64,000 nucleotides of DNA from contig NZ_SLXN01000012.1 of assembly GCF_004345855.1 (NCBI RefSeq), positions 37,822 through 101,821 on the forward strand, written 5' to 3'. This DNA comes from Sphingomonas sp. BK235 (GTDB taxonomy: Bacteria; Pseudomonadota; Alphaproteobacteria; Sphingomonadales; Sphingomonadaceae). The notes beneath the pieces were generated by a model. The model did not search any database. It saw only the letters and a list, made by a program, of their open reading frames with translations, and had not been told where the DNA came from. The position numbers and the translations under genes are program-made. Each line of letters starts with the position of its first letter. The stretch's first letter is position 1. Below, piece by piece: positions 1-7,701 of this stretch.

Positions 1-714
1 GCCGTAGGGGACGTCGACCGAATCCCAGTCGGCGATGCGGCGCGACCAGCGCTGCGTCGCCCAGGCCGCGTTGAGCGCCTCGATCGTGCCGTAGCGCTGG
101 CGCAGCCAGTCGGTGAAGCGCTGCTTGACGCCGGGCGAGTAGGACATCGGCGAGCTGCCGACCTCATTGTCATAGCCGACCGCGATCACCGCCGGGTGCT
201 TGCCCCAGCGCGTCAGCATCGCCTCCGCCAGCGCGGTGACGCGGCGGCGGTAATCGGGGTCGCTGATGTCGTCCCAGTAGCGCGAGGCGGCGTGGCGGCG
301 CGCGCCGTCCTGCGAGACGATGTCGACACCGGGATAATGCTTGTGCAGCCAGCCGGGCGCGGGCAGGCCGGGCACGTCGAGGATCACCTTGATCCCGGCG
401 GCGTGCATCTGGTCGAGCACGCGGTCGAACCACTCGAAGCGATATTGCCCCTCGGCCGGCTCGAACGAGTCCCAGGAGAGGTCGCCCATCCGCACCATGG
501 TGAAGCCGGCGCGCTTCATCACCGCGATATCGGCGGCGATCTGCGCCGGCGAGCGATCGACCGGCTGATAGCAGGCGCCGACGAAGAGCCGCCCGTCGAG
601 CGCGGGGGTGCGGACCAGCGCGGGTGACGCGGTGCCGGGTGCGGCGGTGGCGGGCGCGAGCGGAGTCACGAGGCTCGTCAGCAGGACAAGGGCGGCGAGG
701 GGCGTGCGCGGCAT
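1..714 (-). CDS. Secreted beta-galactosidase-like glycoside hydrolase (GH42 type), 3' end outside window
   Basis: The reading frame opens at ATG 714 and runs off the left edge, giving the first 238 residues. Residues 1-25 form a signal peptide ending ATAA, so the enzyme is exported. The body matches the start of a GH42 TIM barrel: an early 'ACYQP' strand, 'FEPAEGQYRFEWFD', and a 'GYDNE' strand in which Glu184 would be the acid/base catalyst, followed by the 'WLRQRYGTIEALNAAW' segment typical of the family. Family role is hydrolysis of beta-galactosides, probably plant oligosaccharides in the periplasm; substrate is not decidable here. The C-terminal trimerisation region is not visible. Confidence 0.8.
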   Translation of the reverse strand, partial: MPRTPLAALVLLTSLVTPLAPATAAPGTASPALVRTPALDGRLFVGACYQPVDRSPAQIAADIAVMKRAGFTMVRMGDLSWDSFEPAEGQYRFEWFDRVLDQMHAAGIKVILDVPGLPAPGWLHKHYPGVDIVSQDGARRHAASRYWDDISDPDYRRRVTALAEAMLTRWGKHPAVIAVGYDNEVGSSPMSYSPGVKQRFTDWLRQRYGTIEALNAAWATQRWSRRIADWDSVDVPYG

Positions 715-1256
715 AAGCGGGAAGGGTCCGTCGAAGAGGGGAGGCATGATCAGGCGAGATCGGCGCGGGAGCCGCCGGAGCGCGGCGCCGCGGCCGTGCC
801 GGATCGGCGATGGTGGTGCGCGGCTCATCTCATGCGGAGGTGCGGCCGTGCAGCGGAGGGCCAGCCGCCCGGCTCGTGGCTCGCACCGGTGCCTCCACAG
901 GGGCGCCGCATGGCGAGGCCGCAGCGGCGGCGCGGCTGTCCTGATCGTCCATGTCCCGCTCCCCCTCGTCGTTATCATACTTGCAAGTATATTTTCACTT
1001 GGCAAGCCGGACGTGACGTTGCCGTTATCCGTGGTCGGCACGGCGTTTGCGGCTGCACCGCGAGGGCGTGCTTCGTGTGGCCGACGACCGCCCGGACGCG
1101 CGCCGGCGCGACGCGTCAGGCTCGCTCCCGGCGCTCTTCGCACGCCGCATCAGCGCGTCGCTGCGGCAGGGGTGTCGAGGCGGTGGCCGTGCGGTGTGCT
1201 TCGCGCGTGACGGGCGCGGCCCGAGTGCGGGCGATCGTCGCACCGGGCGGTGAGAC
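715..1256. other. Intergenic leader region without a credible gene
   Basis: About 540 bases between the GH42-type gene and the prophage border. Open frames here have arginine-rich, alanine-rich composition on both strands and no ribosome-binding sites, so none is called. The only distinctive element is an AT-rich patch near 971-1000 containing a perfect palindrome, on the expected promoter side of the leftward glycosidase gene. Confidence 0.6.
977..990. promoter_or_regulatory. Perfect 14-bp palindrome, possible operator
   Basis: ATACTTG-CAAGTAT is a perfect inverted repeat in an AT-rich island within very GC-rich sequence, about 260 bases upstream of the leftward GH42-type gene. Its size and symmetry suit a dimeric repressor such as a LacI or GntR protein. 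The link to the glycosidase gene is inference. Confidence 0.4.
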
Positions 1257-1294
1257 AAAAAATGCCAGCATCCGCGGGGATGCTGGCATTTTTT
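1257..1294 (-). terminator. Intrinsic terminator, originally of tRNA-Val
   Basis: AAAAAATGCCAGCATCC, a four-base loop, then GGATGCTGGCATTTTTT: a strong hairpin flanked by A and T runs, so it can work in both directions. It begins two bases beyond the 3' CCA end of the tRNA-Val copy in attL. This fits the native terminator of the tRNA gene, now left about 47 kb away from the intact tRNA by prophage insertion. Confidence 0.75.
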
Positions 1295-1295
1295 A

Positions 1296-1341
1296 TGGTG
1301 GGCGTGGCAAGGATTGAACTTGCGACCCCTGCGATGTCAAC
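1296..1341. repeat. attL, 46-bp copy of the tRNA-Val 3' half
   Basis: Identical over 46 bases to 48302-48347, then diverges. It covers the CCA end through the anticodon loop of tRNA-Val but lacks the 5' half, so it is not a functional tRNA. This is the usual outcome of tyrosine-recombinase integration into a tRNA 3' half. Confidence 0.92.
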
Positions 1342-1437
1342 GAAGCGGTCAGCCCGGTTTTCAGCCAAATTCCGGCTCTAGCACGCTCCTGTTGCAGCCT
1401 CGCTAACCCGCAGTTTTCCGTTGTCGTGAGCGGCTGA

Positions 1438-1460
1438 CGCCGAACTCGCGCCGAAGCTGC
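1438..1460 (+). repeat. Candidate left arm-type integrase binding site
   Basis: cgccgaa-N4-cgccgaag-ctgc, two direct half-sites 11 bp apart. A copy matching at 19 of 23 positions, in the same orientation, lies at 48224-48246 just inside attR. In the excised circle the two would flank the attP core, as arm sites do. Function is inferred from position and symmetry only. Confidence 0.45.
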
Positions 1461-1576
1461 CCCCCACGTTTCAAGCGCCTTCCAGCGCTCCACCGCACGC
1501 ATGCGCACGGCGATCAAACCCGATTCTGCCGGCGCTTTCGTGCGCCCATCGAACTTCCGTCTCGGGTGCCGGAACG

Positions 1577-2338
1577 ATGTCCTTCGCGGATCGCCTTAAG
1601 GCCGCCAACGCAGCGCGCCTCTCTCGCTACTTCAACAAGACCGCGAGCTTCAGCAGCTCGACCCAGCGCCGGGGCCACAGCCCCGTCCGACGCCACAGCC
1701 AATATCCGGGGGAGCGGGAGGCACGCGCCTGGCGGCAGAACAACGTCTTCACAGCGGCCGAGCGACGAGCCCGAATGACGGCAGTGCGAGAGTGGAACTA
1801 CCGCGAAAAGAAGAAGGGGGCCGCATGGGGCCCGCTAGGGCCAAGCGGTGAGCGATTTCTCGACTTCCTCATGGGCATGCGGTGCTTCACGACCGGCCGC
1901 CTCGACATGGCCATCAAGACGATGGCCGAGAAGCTCGTGATGTCGGTGCAGACGGTGTGCAACTACGTAGAGCGGCTGGTCTCGCTCGGCCTGCTCACGA
2001 AGATACGACGCATGGAGCCGGTCGAGGAGCCAGAGCCAGGCGGCCCACAGGTCAAACAGATCACCAACGCTTACTGGTTCGAGCTTCCGGCGGAGATCAC
2101 CGAGCGCGTGCGACAGATCATGTCGGGTGGCGGCAAGCCCGTCGACCAGGAAGAGCACGAGCGCGCCCAGGCTGAGCTGGTGCGAGAGATGGTCAAGACG
2201 CTCTCGGCCGAGGAGATGGCACGCTTCTACGCCGGCGACGGCACGGTCCTCGCGGAAGCTCTGGCGCGCCTCGGCTCGGCAGTCGATCGGAAGAAGGGCG
2301 ATTCTAGTCCTTCGACAGTAACCCGGTCGACAAGGTAA
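1577..2338 (+). CDS. Winged-helix DNA-binding protein, possible replication or partition initiator
   Basis: This 253-residue protein has a basic N-terminus and a central winged-helix region (about residues 95-170): 'MAIKTMAEKLVMSVQTVCNYVERLVSLGLL' pieces read as helix-turn-helix followed by a basic wing and an aromatic 'AYWFELP' strand. This layout is seen in plasmid and phage replication-associated HTH proteins, but no family is firmly recognised. The C-terminus is a charged helix plus a Ser/Thr-rich tail. It is the first gene inside attL. The ATG at 1577 has a weak ribosome-binding site, and a shorter start at 1776 is possible. A hairpin follows the stop. Confidence 0.6.
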   Translation: MSFADRLKAANAARLSRYFNKTASFSSSTQRRGHSPVRRHSQYPGEREARAWRQNNVFTAAERRARMTAVREWNYREKKKGAAWGPLGPSGERFLDFLMGMRCFTTGRLDMAIKTMAEKLVMSVQTVCNYVERLVSLGLLTKIRRMEPVEEPEPGGPQVKQITNAYWFELPAEITERVRQIMSGGGKPVDQEEHERAQAELVREMVKTLSAEEMARFYAGDGTVLAEALARLGSAVDRKKGDSSPSTVTRSTR

Positions 2339-2349
2339 GATAATGAGGA

Positions 2350-2374
2350 ATGAGAGCGCTTTAGGCGCTCTCAT
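2350..2374 (+). terminator. Hairpin after the first prophage gene
   Basis: ATGAGAGCGC-TTTAG-GCGCTCTCAT forms a perfect 10-bp stem with a five-base loop starting 12 bases after the stop at 2338. No clear T run follows, so termination is likely but not certain. An identical 13-base string 'aggtaagataatg' lies just before it and again before the next gene. Confidence 0.5.
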
Positions 2375-2551
2375 GCGCAGATTTGATCATCCCCCCACGC
2401 CGCAACGGCACGACATACCCCCTCGACCGCCAAGACCCGGCCGTCGAGCGTGGCGGCTTGCGCCGCCCCGATGCTGCCTAGGGGGGATGGAGCACGAACG
2501 GTGCCAACTCTCGCCTATGACGAGTATGCGGACCCGTCAGGAGGTAAGATA

Positions 2552-3250
2552 ATGTCAGTCGAGTCGTTCGAAGCCGATCTCGCGACCATCAAGGCGCACG
2601 TCGCCGAGCTGCGTCTGTGCGCGACCGACCAAACTTGGCCTGAGATCGACGAGGTCACGTCGCCCGCACTTGATGAGCGCGCTCGCGAGCGTCTCGCCTC
2701 TTACGAGACGTACCGAAACGATGCGCTTCGCTCGCTCCCTGGGGGCGCGTGGAAATCGCTTGAGGAAGCGGCCTCCTGGTTCCGCGGCGAGCGCGAAAAG
2801 CGGGGGTGGTCTCGTGAGGACGTATCCGGCCGTTGGGCTGAGGTAGTCTGGAAGAGCAAGCACCCGGACAGCAGCAGCGTCAGGCCTACCGTAAAGCGAG
2901 TGGCCAGCTTCGAAGAAGGCGGATGCACGATAGAGCCGCACTGGCTGCGCTGGATGCCGCTGGTCTTCATGTACCATGACCACCGGGGCGAGGACCGCCA
3001 CCTCTGGGAGCTCGAGAACATCCCGCTTCATCGCGAGTGGGACGAAATACTAGCGGCCGCGGAAGAGGCTCGTCGTCGGCCGTGGCTCGCAGATCACGAA
3101 GTAGGCTTGATCAGCCAAATACGAGGCATGACTGACAACCAGCTCATCATACTGCTTGAGCTGGCGAGAGCGCCTCACGTCCTGCAGCCCATCGCAGACA
3201 TGCTACAGGAGCGGTTCGGCGATGCGTCTGATAGCCGGTCAGCCGATTAG
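2552..3250 (+). CDS. HTH (XRE-like) regulatory protein, hypothetical
   Basis: The start is set by a strong AGGAGG at 2539-2544, seven bases before ATG 2552, giving 232 residues; longer upstream frames lack this signal. Residues about 70-125 hold a helix-turn-helix-like stretch ('REKRGWSREDVSGRWAEV' and later 'VKRVASFEEGG') reminiscent of XRE/Cro DNA-binding folds. The rest is acidic and unrecognised. The stop overlaps the end of the convergent integrase by 12 bases. It could be a regulator of that integrase or of this accessory block. No paired toxin is evident. Confidence 0.6.
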   Translation: MSVESFEADLATIKAHVAELRLCATDQTWPEIDEVTSPALDERARERLASYETYRNDALRSLPGGAWKSLEEAASWFRGEREKRGWSREDVSGRWAEVVWKSKHPDSSSVRPTVKRVASFEEGGCTIEPHWLRWMPLVFMYHDHRGEDRHLWELENIPLHREWDEILAAAEEARRRPWLADHEVGLISQIRGMTDNQLIILLELARAPHVLQPIADMLQERFGDASDSRSAD

Positions 3251-4483
3251 GATCTCGGCCCAGGCCTCGAGCACGCGGCGACGACCGTCGAGCTGATCGT
3301 CTCGGTTGTAGGCGCGCTCGACCTTCGCCGTCGTACCGTCCTCCCGTTTGAGGACGTGGCCGAGGGCGCTGTCGATCACGAAGCGGTCGCCCGGCTGGCG
3401 CTTGTTCATGATCGTCGAGAAGGTCGCGCGCCAGCCGTGCGGGACATGACGCCGCGCAAAGCCGGCGCGATCATAGAGCGCGCCGATCGCGCCCTCGCCG
3501 ATCGGTGCCGCGCCGCCTCGGCCGGGGAAGATCAGCTCGCCGGCGTCGCGATCCGCATCGGCACAATGCATATCTGCATCGCCAAAATGCATATTCGCAA
3601 CGTGCAGCGCGCGCGCTGCGCGCAGGACCTCCACCGCGGCCGGCGCCAGCGGCACCAGGTGATCGTTGGCCGCGTCAAGCTTCTTCGCCGCTGCCAGCTT
3701 CATCCGCGCTGCCGGCACGCGCCACAATGGCTCGGCACCGTCCAGGTCCTCGATCTCCGACCAGCGCGCGCCCCGCACCACCGCCAGGCGCACCGCGGTG
3801 AGCGCAAGGAAGCGCGAGGCGAGTTTCACCGCGGCGCCGGCGTCGACCAGCTCGGCCGCGGCGAGCAGCTCACGCGCGTCGGCGATCGTCGTCAGCGCCG
3901 GCTGGCGCCGCGGCGACGGCGCCGGCGCGAGTGCGCGGCCGACGACGGCCGCCGGGTCGGTCGAGCACCAGCCCTCGCTGATCGCAAGCGCGAACACGTC
4001 GGAGATCCGCTGACGCACGCGCTGCGCGGTGACGATCGCTCCGCGGCGCTCGATCGAGCGTACGATCCGCAGCACCGCGGGGGAGTCAATCGCGTCCAGC
4101 TCGATCGGGCCGAGCTGGGGGAACACGTCGGCCTCAAGGCTGGCGAGCACGTCGCCGGCGTGGACCGGCGTCCAGCCGGCGAGCTGCTGCGCGTGCCATG
4201 CGCGGGCCGCGCGCTCGAAGGTCATCGCCGCCGCAATCGTGCGCGGATCCACGCCGCGGCCGAGCTGCTCGCGCGCGGCCTCGGCGCGCGCTCGAGCGGC
4301 GTCGAGCGAGACCTCGGGCCACTGGCCGATCGTCAGAAGCTGCTCGTGGCCGGCGAAGGGGAAGCGCCAGCGAAATGACTTGCGGCCGGTCGGCGCCACG
4401 AACAGGTGCAGGCCGCGCTCGTCGGCAATCTTATAGGCAGACGCGCGAGCGCGCGCAGCCTTCACGGCAGCGTTGCTGAGCAT
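3239..4483 (-). CDS. P4-type tyrosine recombinase (second integrase)
   Basis: The 414-residue protein begins with the DUF4102-type arm-binding domain (DERGLHLFVAPTGRKSFRWRF), then a core-binding domain and a catalytic domain. Visible active-site elements are Arg in 'VVRGARWSEI', a Lys in the following beta-hairpin, 'HGWR', 'LGHV' and the nucleophile Tyr in 'ERAYNR'. GAGG lies six bases before ATG 4483. It sits 2 kb inside attL, facing the left end, while another integrase abuts attR. It may belong to a nested satellite or island. A Met/His/Asp-rich insert near residues 295-315 ('NMHFGDADMHCADADRDAG') coincides with a small AT-rich patch and looks like a local duplication. Confidence 0.88.
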   Translation of the reverse strand: MLSNAAVKAARARASAYKIADERGLHLFVAPTGRKSFRWRFPFAGHEQLLTIGQWPEVSLDAARARAEAAREQLGRGVDPRTIAAAMTFERAARAWHAQQLAGWTPVHAGDVLASLEADVFPQLGPIELDAIDSPAVLRIVRSIERRGAIVTAQRVRQRISDVFALAISEGWCSTDPAAVVGRALAPAPSPRRQPALTTIADARELLAAAELVDAGAAVKLASRFLALTAVRLAVVRGARWSEIEDLDGAEPLWRVPAARMKLAAAKKLDAANDHLVPLAPAAVEVLRAARALHVANMHFGDADMHCADADRDAGELIFPGRGGAAPIGEGAIGALYDRAGFARRHVPHGWRATFSTIMNKRQPGDRFVIDSALGHVLKREDGTTAKVERAYNRDDQLDGRRRVLEAWAEILIG

Positions 4484-4565
4484 AATAGACCTCGATTTGG
4501 ATCAAATTTCGATTGCTCGGCCGCCAGCAGCGGCCACACCCGCGCGAGCGAGTAAGGGGATAAAG

Positions 4566-4928
4566 ATGAGCACGTTCGTCGCGGGAGTGCAGTACGACGA
4601 CTTCAAGGGGAGCGTTGCTGCCGACGAAGCGGACAACAACGACCTCTTGGACTATCTCAGGCAGTTGGGGCTTGCTCGCGAAGGAGAGCGGCTCGCAGGC
4701 ATCCGCATCTCCTCAAGCTCGATCTGGCCTGAAGACGTAGAGGACGTCGCTATGGTCGGGTACTTCTACGAGGCGTCGCGCTTCGAAGAGCGACCGCTTC
4801 AGGTTAGAGCAGCCGAATGCAGGATTTCGCCGTCAAAGTTGCTTTCGTTCTACAAGCGCTTTGACTTGGTAATGGTGCGCCGCGACATGGATCTCGCAGG
4901 CACAAAGGTGCTCGGACCCGCTTATTGA
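4566..4928 (+). CDS. Hypothetical protein (accessory gene)
   Basis: The gene encodes 120 residues from ATG 4566, preceded by AAGGGGA. The protein is acidic, with 'DEADNNDLLDYLRQLG' near the N-terminus and 'LLSFYKRFDLVMVRRDM' near the C-terminus. No membrane segment or known motif is visible. It is transcribed away from the P4-type integrase, with an 82-base divergent spacer, and is followed by the first of several 23-bp palindromes. It looks like a phage accessory (moron-type) gene; function unknown. Confidence 0.6.
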   Translation: MSTFVAGVQYDDFKGSVAADEADNNDLLDYLRQLGLAREGERLAGIRISSSSIWPEDVEDVAMVGYFYEASRFEERPLQVRAAECRISPSKLLSFYKRFDLVMVRRDMDLAGTKVLGPAY

Positions 4929-4956
4929 CGGCGACCTAGCCGGCTTATTGGGTCGA

Positions 4957-4979
4957 CCGCGCGGAGAAGCCTCCGCCGC
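4957..4979. repeat. 23-bp palindromic repeat, copy 1 (degenerate)
   Basis: Matches the family GCGGCGGAGG-n3-CCTCCGCCGC with an intact right arm and a left arm one base short. Copies 2-4 lie at 5226, 5692 and 6021, and more degenerate ones at 35255 and 38795. Confidence 0.65.
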
Positions 4980-5027
4980 GACGCGGCCGGCTGAGGAACT
5001 CAGCGGGAGCGCGAGCGCTCTCGGTAG

Positions 5028-5219
5028 ATGCACGCTGATTCCGACTATCTTCGCAAGCAAGCAATCCGTTGCCGGCGGTTGGCCGGCGAGATCGGCGCTG
5101 CCGACGTCCAGAAGACGCTGGAGGCTATGGCGACGGAATATGAGGCTCGAGCAGCTTTCCTTGAGGCCGCTCAGCTAACCGCCGAGCGATTTGAGGACGA
5201 CGATCCGGCATCCGCTTGA
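5028..5219 (+). CDS. Small helical hypothetical protein
   Basis: The 63-residue product starts 'MHADSDYLRKQAIRCRRLAGE' and continues as an amphipathic helix ('TLEAMATEYEARAAFLE'). Short proteins of this pattern, with an aspartate-tyrosine start followed by arginine-rich helices, are common in alphaproteobacterial accessory regions, but no function is known to me. It sits between palindrome copies 1 and 2. Confidence 0.55.
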   Translation: MHADSDYLRKQAIRCRRLAGEIGAADVQKTLEAMATEYEARAAFLEAAQLTAERFEDDDPASA

Positions 5220-5225
5220 TTGATA

Positions 5226-5248
5226 GCGGCGGAGGAAGCCTCCGCCGC
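5226..5248. repeat. 23-bp palindromic repeat, copy 2 (perfect)
   Basis: GCGGCGGAGG-AAG-CCTCCGCCGC: perfect 10-bp arms and a 3-base loop, beginning seven bases after the stop of the preceding small gene. No T run follows, so it is not a standard terminator. Confidence 0.8.
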
Positions 5249-5314
5249 GGTCAGTCTCATGGGCGTCGAAAGTCGCCCACTTGCAGACATCTGCTGGTCG
5301 CGCCAAACCAACCT

Positions 5315-5656
5315 ATGACTCTGAACCGGCGATTGATCCCGACGCTTCTCGTGCTGACGCTGCTTCCATCTTGTGGGAAAGTTCCGCCCGTCCTGCCCTT
5401 CATAGCTGTGGGGATGTATAACGGAGAATGTGGCTATGACTGGAATGACGTTGCGTTTTCAATTAAAGAACCGGAGCGCCGCGAGCCCTGGAAAGGCTCA
5501 AAGGATGTGGCAGTGCTGATCCAATTTCCACCAGTCGACAGAGACTGCGTATTAAGAGCCTACAAGATTCTTGTTCATGACGGCTTTCGGCGCATTTACG
5601 TGACATCAACGAAGCGGCTTAATGCTGGTGCTTACTCAACGCCGCTGATGCCTTGA
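5315..5656 (+). CDS. Small lipoprotein
   Basis: The 113-residue product from ATG 5315 has a short basic start, a hydrophobic stretch and a lipobox 'LLPSC' with Cys about residue 20, so it is a predicted lipoprotein. The mature part carries two further cysteines ('GECGYDW', 'DRDCVLR'). Base composition is clearly lower in GC than most neighbours, which suggests separate acquisition. It lies between palindrome copies 2 and 3. A phage lipoprotein altering the infected cell's envelope is one possibility. Confidence 0.6.
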   Translation: MTLNRRLIPTLLVLTLLPSCGKVPPVLPFIAVGMYNGECGYDWNDVAFSIKEPERREPWKGSKDVAVLIQFPPVDRDCVLRAYKILVHDGFRRIYVTSTKRLNAGAYSTPLMP

Positions 5657-5691
5657 GGAGCTGACTGCCTGTTCCTGCCACAATCGGATTC

Positions 5692-5714
5692 GCGGCCGAG
5701 GAACCCTCCGCCGC
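5692..5714. repeat. 23-bp palindromic repeat, copy 3 (one mismatch)
   Basis: GCGGCCGAGG-AAC-CCTCCGCCGC: differs from the perfect family member by one base in the left arm. It lies between the ends of two convergent small genes. Confidence 0.7.
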
Positions 5715-5735
5715 AATCGCCATAGCAGCAGCGAT

Positions 5736-5948
5736 CTAGGGCGAAGACAACCGCTCGTTGTAGCAGGCATCGCAGATGCCATCTTCGCCAGGCGGCTTTT
5801 CGGCGCACACGGCGCAAAGCCCCTCAGCGTTACGAAAGGCCGCGACAGCGCGATCCTGACGGCTCGTCGTCGTCAACGCTGACCAGATCCGGCGTAGCCA
5901 ACTGGCGTCTCTGCCTGGGACAGCATCGATAATCTTGGAACGTCTCAC
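5736..5948 (-). CDS. Small zinc-ribbon-like protein
   Basis: The 70-residue frame starts at GTG 5948. The C-terminal half has two CxxC pairs, 'LCAVC' and 'GICDAC', separated by about 11 residues, which is a plausible zinc-binding knuckle. The N-terminal half is basic. No clear ribosome-binding site is seen, so the start is uncertain. It is convergent with the small lipoprotein gene. It could bind nucleic acid or a host protein; the role is unknown. Confidence 0.45.
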   Translation of the reverse strand: MRRSKIIDAVPGRDASWLRRIWSALTTTSRQDRAVAAFRNAEGLCAVCAEKPPGEDGICDACYNERLSSP

Positions 5949-6020
5949 GCAAACGCCTTCGTTATTCGCACCTCTGAACCGGTGGGAGCACGCTGGGTGT
6001 CCGTGACATTTTGTAAAAAC

Positions 6021-6043
6021 GCGGCGGAGGACACCTCCGCCGC
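6021..6043. repeat. 23-bp palindromic repeat, copy 4 (perfect)
   Basis: GCGGCGGAGG-ACA-CCTCCGCCGC: perfect arms, variable 3-base loop, in the gap between the zinc-ribbon gene and the methyltransferase. The loop differs between copies while the arms are kept, which argues that the arms are selected or recently spread. Confidence 0.8.
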
Positions 6044-6125
6044 GGTGCGCGCGGGGATGGCGGTTTTCTGCGGGTGAGCGGGGTATTTGCCGGGGCTCGA
6101 TACCCCGCCCGATACCCCGCGCTGA

Positions 6126-6926
6126 TCAGCCGATGTTGCTGACGACCAGCTCTGTGACGCGCTTCGCCGTGCCCATCGCCTTGGTCGCGATCGACCAGGC
6201 AACATCGACGTCCACGGTGCGGAAGCGGCTGAATACCGCGCGCGAGCCTTCCGTCGCGTTAATCGACAGCACGAACTTGCCTCGGATCCCGGCGAGCTGA
6301 TCGGCGAGCTGCTCGAAGTCGCCGCGCGCGAACACGTCGGCGCCGTAATCGTCCTCGCAGCCCCAGTAGGGTGGGTCGAGGTAGAAGAGCGTCTCGCCCG
6401 AGTCGTATCGCCGGATCAGGTCGGCATAGGGCAGCCGCTCGATCGTGACCGGCGCCAGGCGGGCGCCGAGCGCGCGGATCTCCGCGCGGAGCTTCCCATA
6501 GTTGAAGCGCGACGGCGTGTTCCGGTCGACGCCGAAGGTCCGGCCGGTGACCTTCCCGCCGAATGAGATGCGTTGGAGGTAGAGGAAACGCGCAGCGCGC
6601 TCGATGTCCGTCAGCGTGTCCGGGTCGACCAGGCGCTGCCGCTCGAACTCGTCGCGGCTGGTGAGCAGCAGCTCCAGCTCGTCGACCAGTGGCTCGAAGT
6701 GGCGGCGCACGACGCGGAAGAGGTTGGAGACGTCGCGCGAGATGTCGTTGATCACCTCGGCAGGGGCGGCGCGGCCGCGGCGCAGGAAGATCCCGCCCAT
6801 GCCCACGAAGGGCTCGACATAGGTGCGATGCGGCGTGGCATCGATGATGGCGCACAGGCGCTTGGCCAGGTTGCGCTTGCCGCCCAGGTACGGCGCGATC
6901 GGCCGAACGGCGGTGGAGTTAGGCAT
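6126..6926 (-). CDS. D12-class N6-adenine DNA methyltransferase (Dam-like)
   Basis: The protein has 266 residues, a normal length for phage Dam-type enzymes. It shows the SAM-binding start 'PYLGGKRNLAKRL' (about residues 12-24), 'EPFVGMGGIFL' and the catalytic 'DPPYWG' motif near residue 187, as in the MethyltransfD12 family, which methylates adenine in short targets. No restriction partner is adjacent, so it is an orphan enzyme. Likely jobs are protection from host restriction or control of phage genes. It is separated from the late region by a gap and a rightward small gene. Confidence 0.88.
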   Translation of the reverse strand: MPNSTAVRPIAPYLGGKRNLAKRLCAIIDATPHRTYVEPFVGMGGIFLRRGRAAPAEVINDISRDVSNLFRVVRRHFEPLVDELELLLTSRDEFERQRLVDPDTLTDIERAARFLYLQRISFGGKVTGRTFGVDRNTPSRFNYGKLRAEIRALGARLAPVTIERLPYADLIRRYDSGETLFYLDPPYWGCEDDYGADVFARGDFEQLADQLAGIRGKFVLSINATEGSRAVFSRFRTVDVDVAWSIATKAMGTAKRVTELVVSNIG

Positions 6927-7350
6927 AGGGGGCTTTCTCTACGGGAGGAAGCGCTCGGCTACGCGCGCGGGATCGCGCCGATCGGCGACGATCGACGGGC
7001 CTGCGCCAGGTCAGCGCAGGATCTCGGCAGCGGCCCTCGGCCGCGAATGTCTGGTGATGGTGCTGCGCGGCCAGCCGCCCGAACCGGGTGGTTAGCCGCG
7101 CAGCACTAGGGAACTACGCCCCGCGTATTTCCCCGAAGGGTCTTGTATTGGCGGGCCACCCGGCGAACCGGCGAAGCCCTAGTGACCGCGCGCGCGGGCC
7201 GATCCTCGCGGCTAAGCTCCGACCGGCGGAGCGACTATGGCAGCGCGACGATCAGCGAGGAAGCCCGATCGACGCCGGCTTGCGGCCAGCTGCTCTACGG
7301 CTTCTTGGATTCGGGGAGGTGGTGAGCGACATTGGGCGAAGGAGAAGCCG
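6927..7350. other. Intergenic region with a large hairpin
   Basis: No convincing gene. 7062-7104 contains GCTGCGCGGC and GCCGCGCAGC, a perfect 10-bp inverted repeat around a 23-base centre, lying upstream of the leftward methyltransferase. Overlapping frames here are arginine-rich and lack ribosome-binding sites. Confidence 0.5.
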
Positions 7351-7626
7351 ATGGCGCCAGTCGAGCCGACACGTGGCGCCGCGATGAGCAGAGAAGCGCA
7401 GATGACCCAGGCAGCAGCCAACGACGTGTACATGCCCTGCGTTGATGGCCCGCTTCGCGGCAACCTCGTTCTGGTGAGATCGAACGCCGTGGTCGTTGAC
7501 CTCCATGTCGTTGACGACCAGGGCTGGTCGATCGGCAGGGCAGCGACCTCAGCGGCTGGCTTAAAAGCCGTTCGCTACTTCGTGTCACGGCGCGATGTGG
7601 GGAGACCGGTCCTCAAGACGGGTTGA
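7351..7626 (+). CDS. Small hypothetical protein
   Basis: AAGGAG at 7339-7344, six bases before ATG 7351, supports a 91-residue protein. The C-terminal 65 residues alternate hydrophobic and polar residues ('GNLVLVRSNAVVVDLHVVDD') like a small beta-rich domain, then 'GWSIGRAATSAAGLKAVRYFV'. No family recognised. It faces the end of the leftward SGNH tail gene. Coding status is moderately supported by the ribosome-binding site and composition. Confidence 0.45.
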   Translation: MAPVEPTRGAAMSREAQMTQAAANDVYMPCVDGPLRGNLVLVRSNAVVVDLHVVDDQGWSIGRAATSAAGLKAVRYFVSRRDVGRPVLKTG

Positions 7627-7701
7627 CCCTCTATCCGCGGAGCAGGTCGCCCACCATCATCGCGGCCAAGCCGCCCTGACGATCGCGGGCGACCTCGCTG
7701 A

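Noticed and set aside
1296..1341. Second tRNA gene at the left border
   Set aside because: Only the 3' half is present; the sequence beyond the anticodon loop cannot form the rest of a tRNA.
5226..5248. Standard intrinsic terminator
   Set aside because: Perfect stem but no T run on either strand in any copy; listed as a repeat instead.
4957..6043. CRISPR array from the repeated 23-bp units
   Set aside because: Spacing is hundreds of bases and irregular, genes lie between the units, and no cas genes are present.
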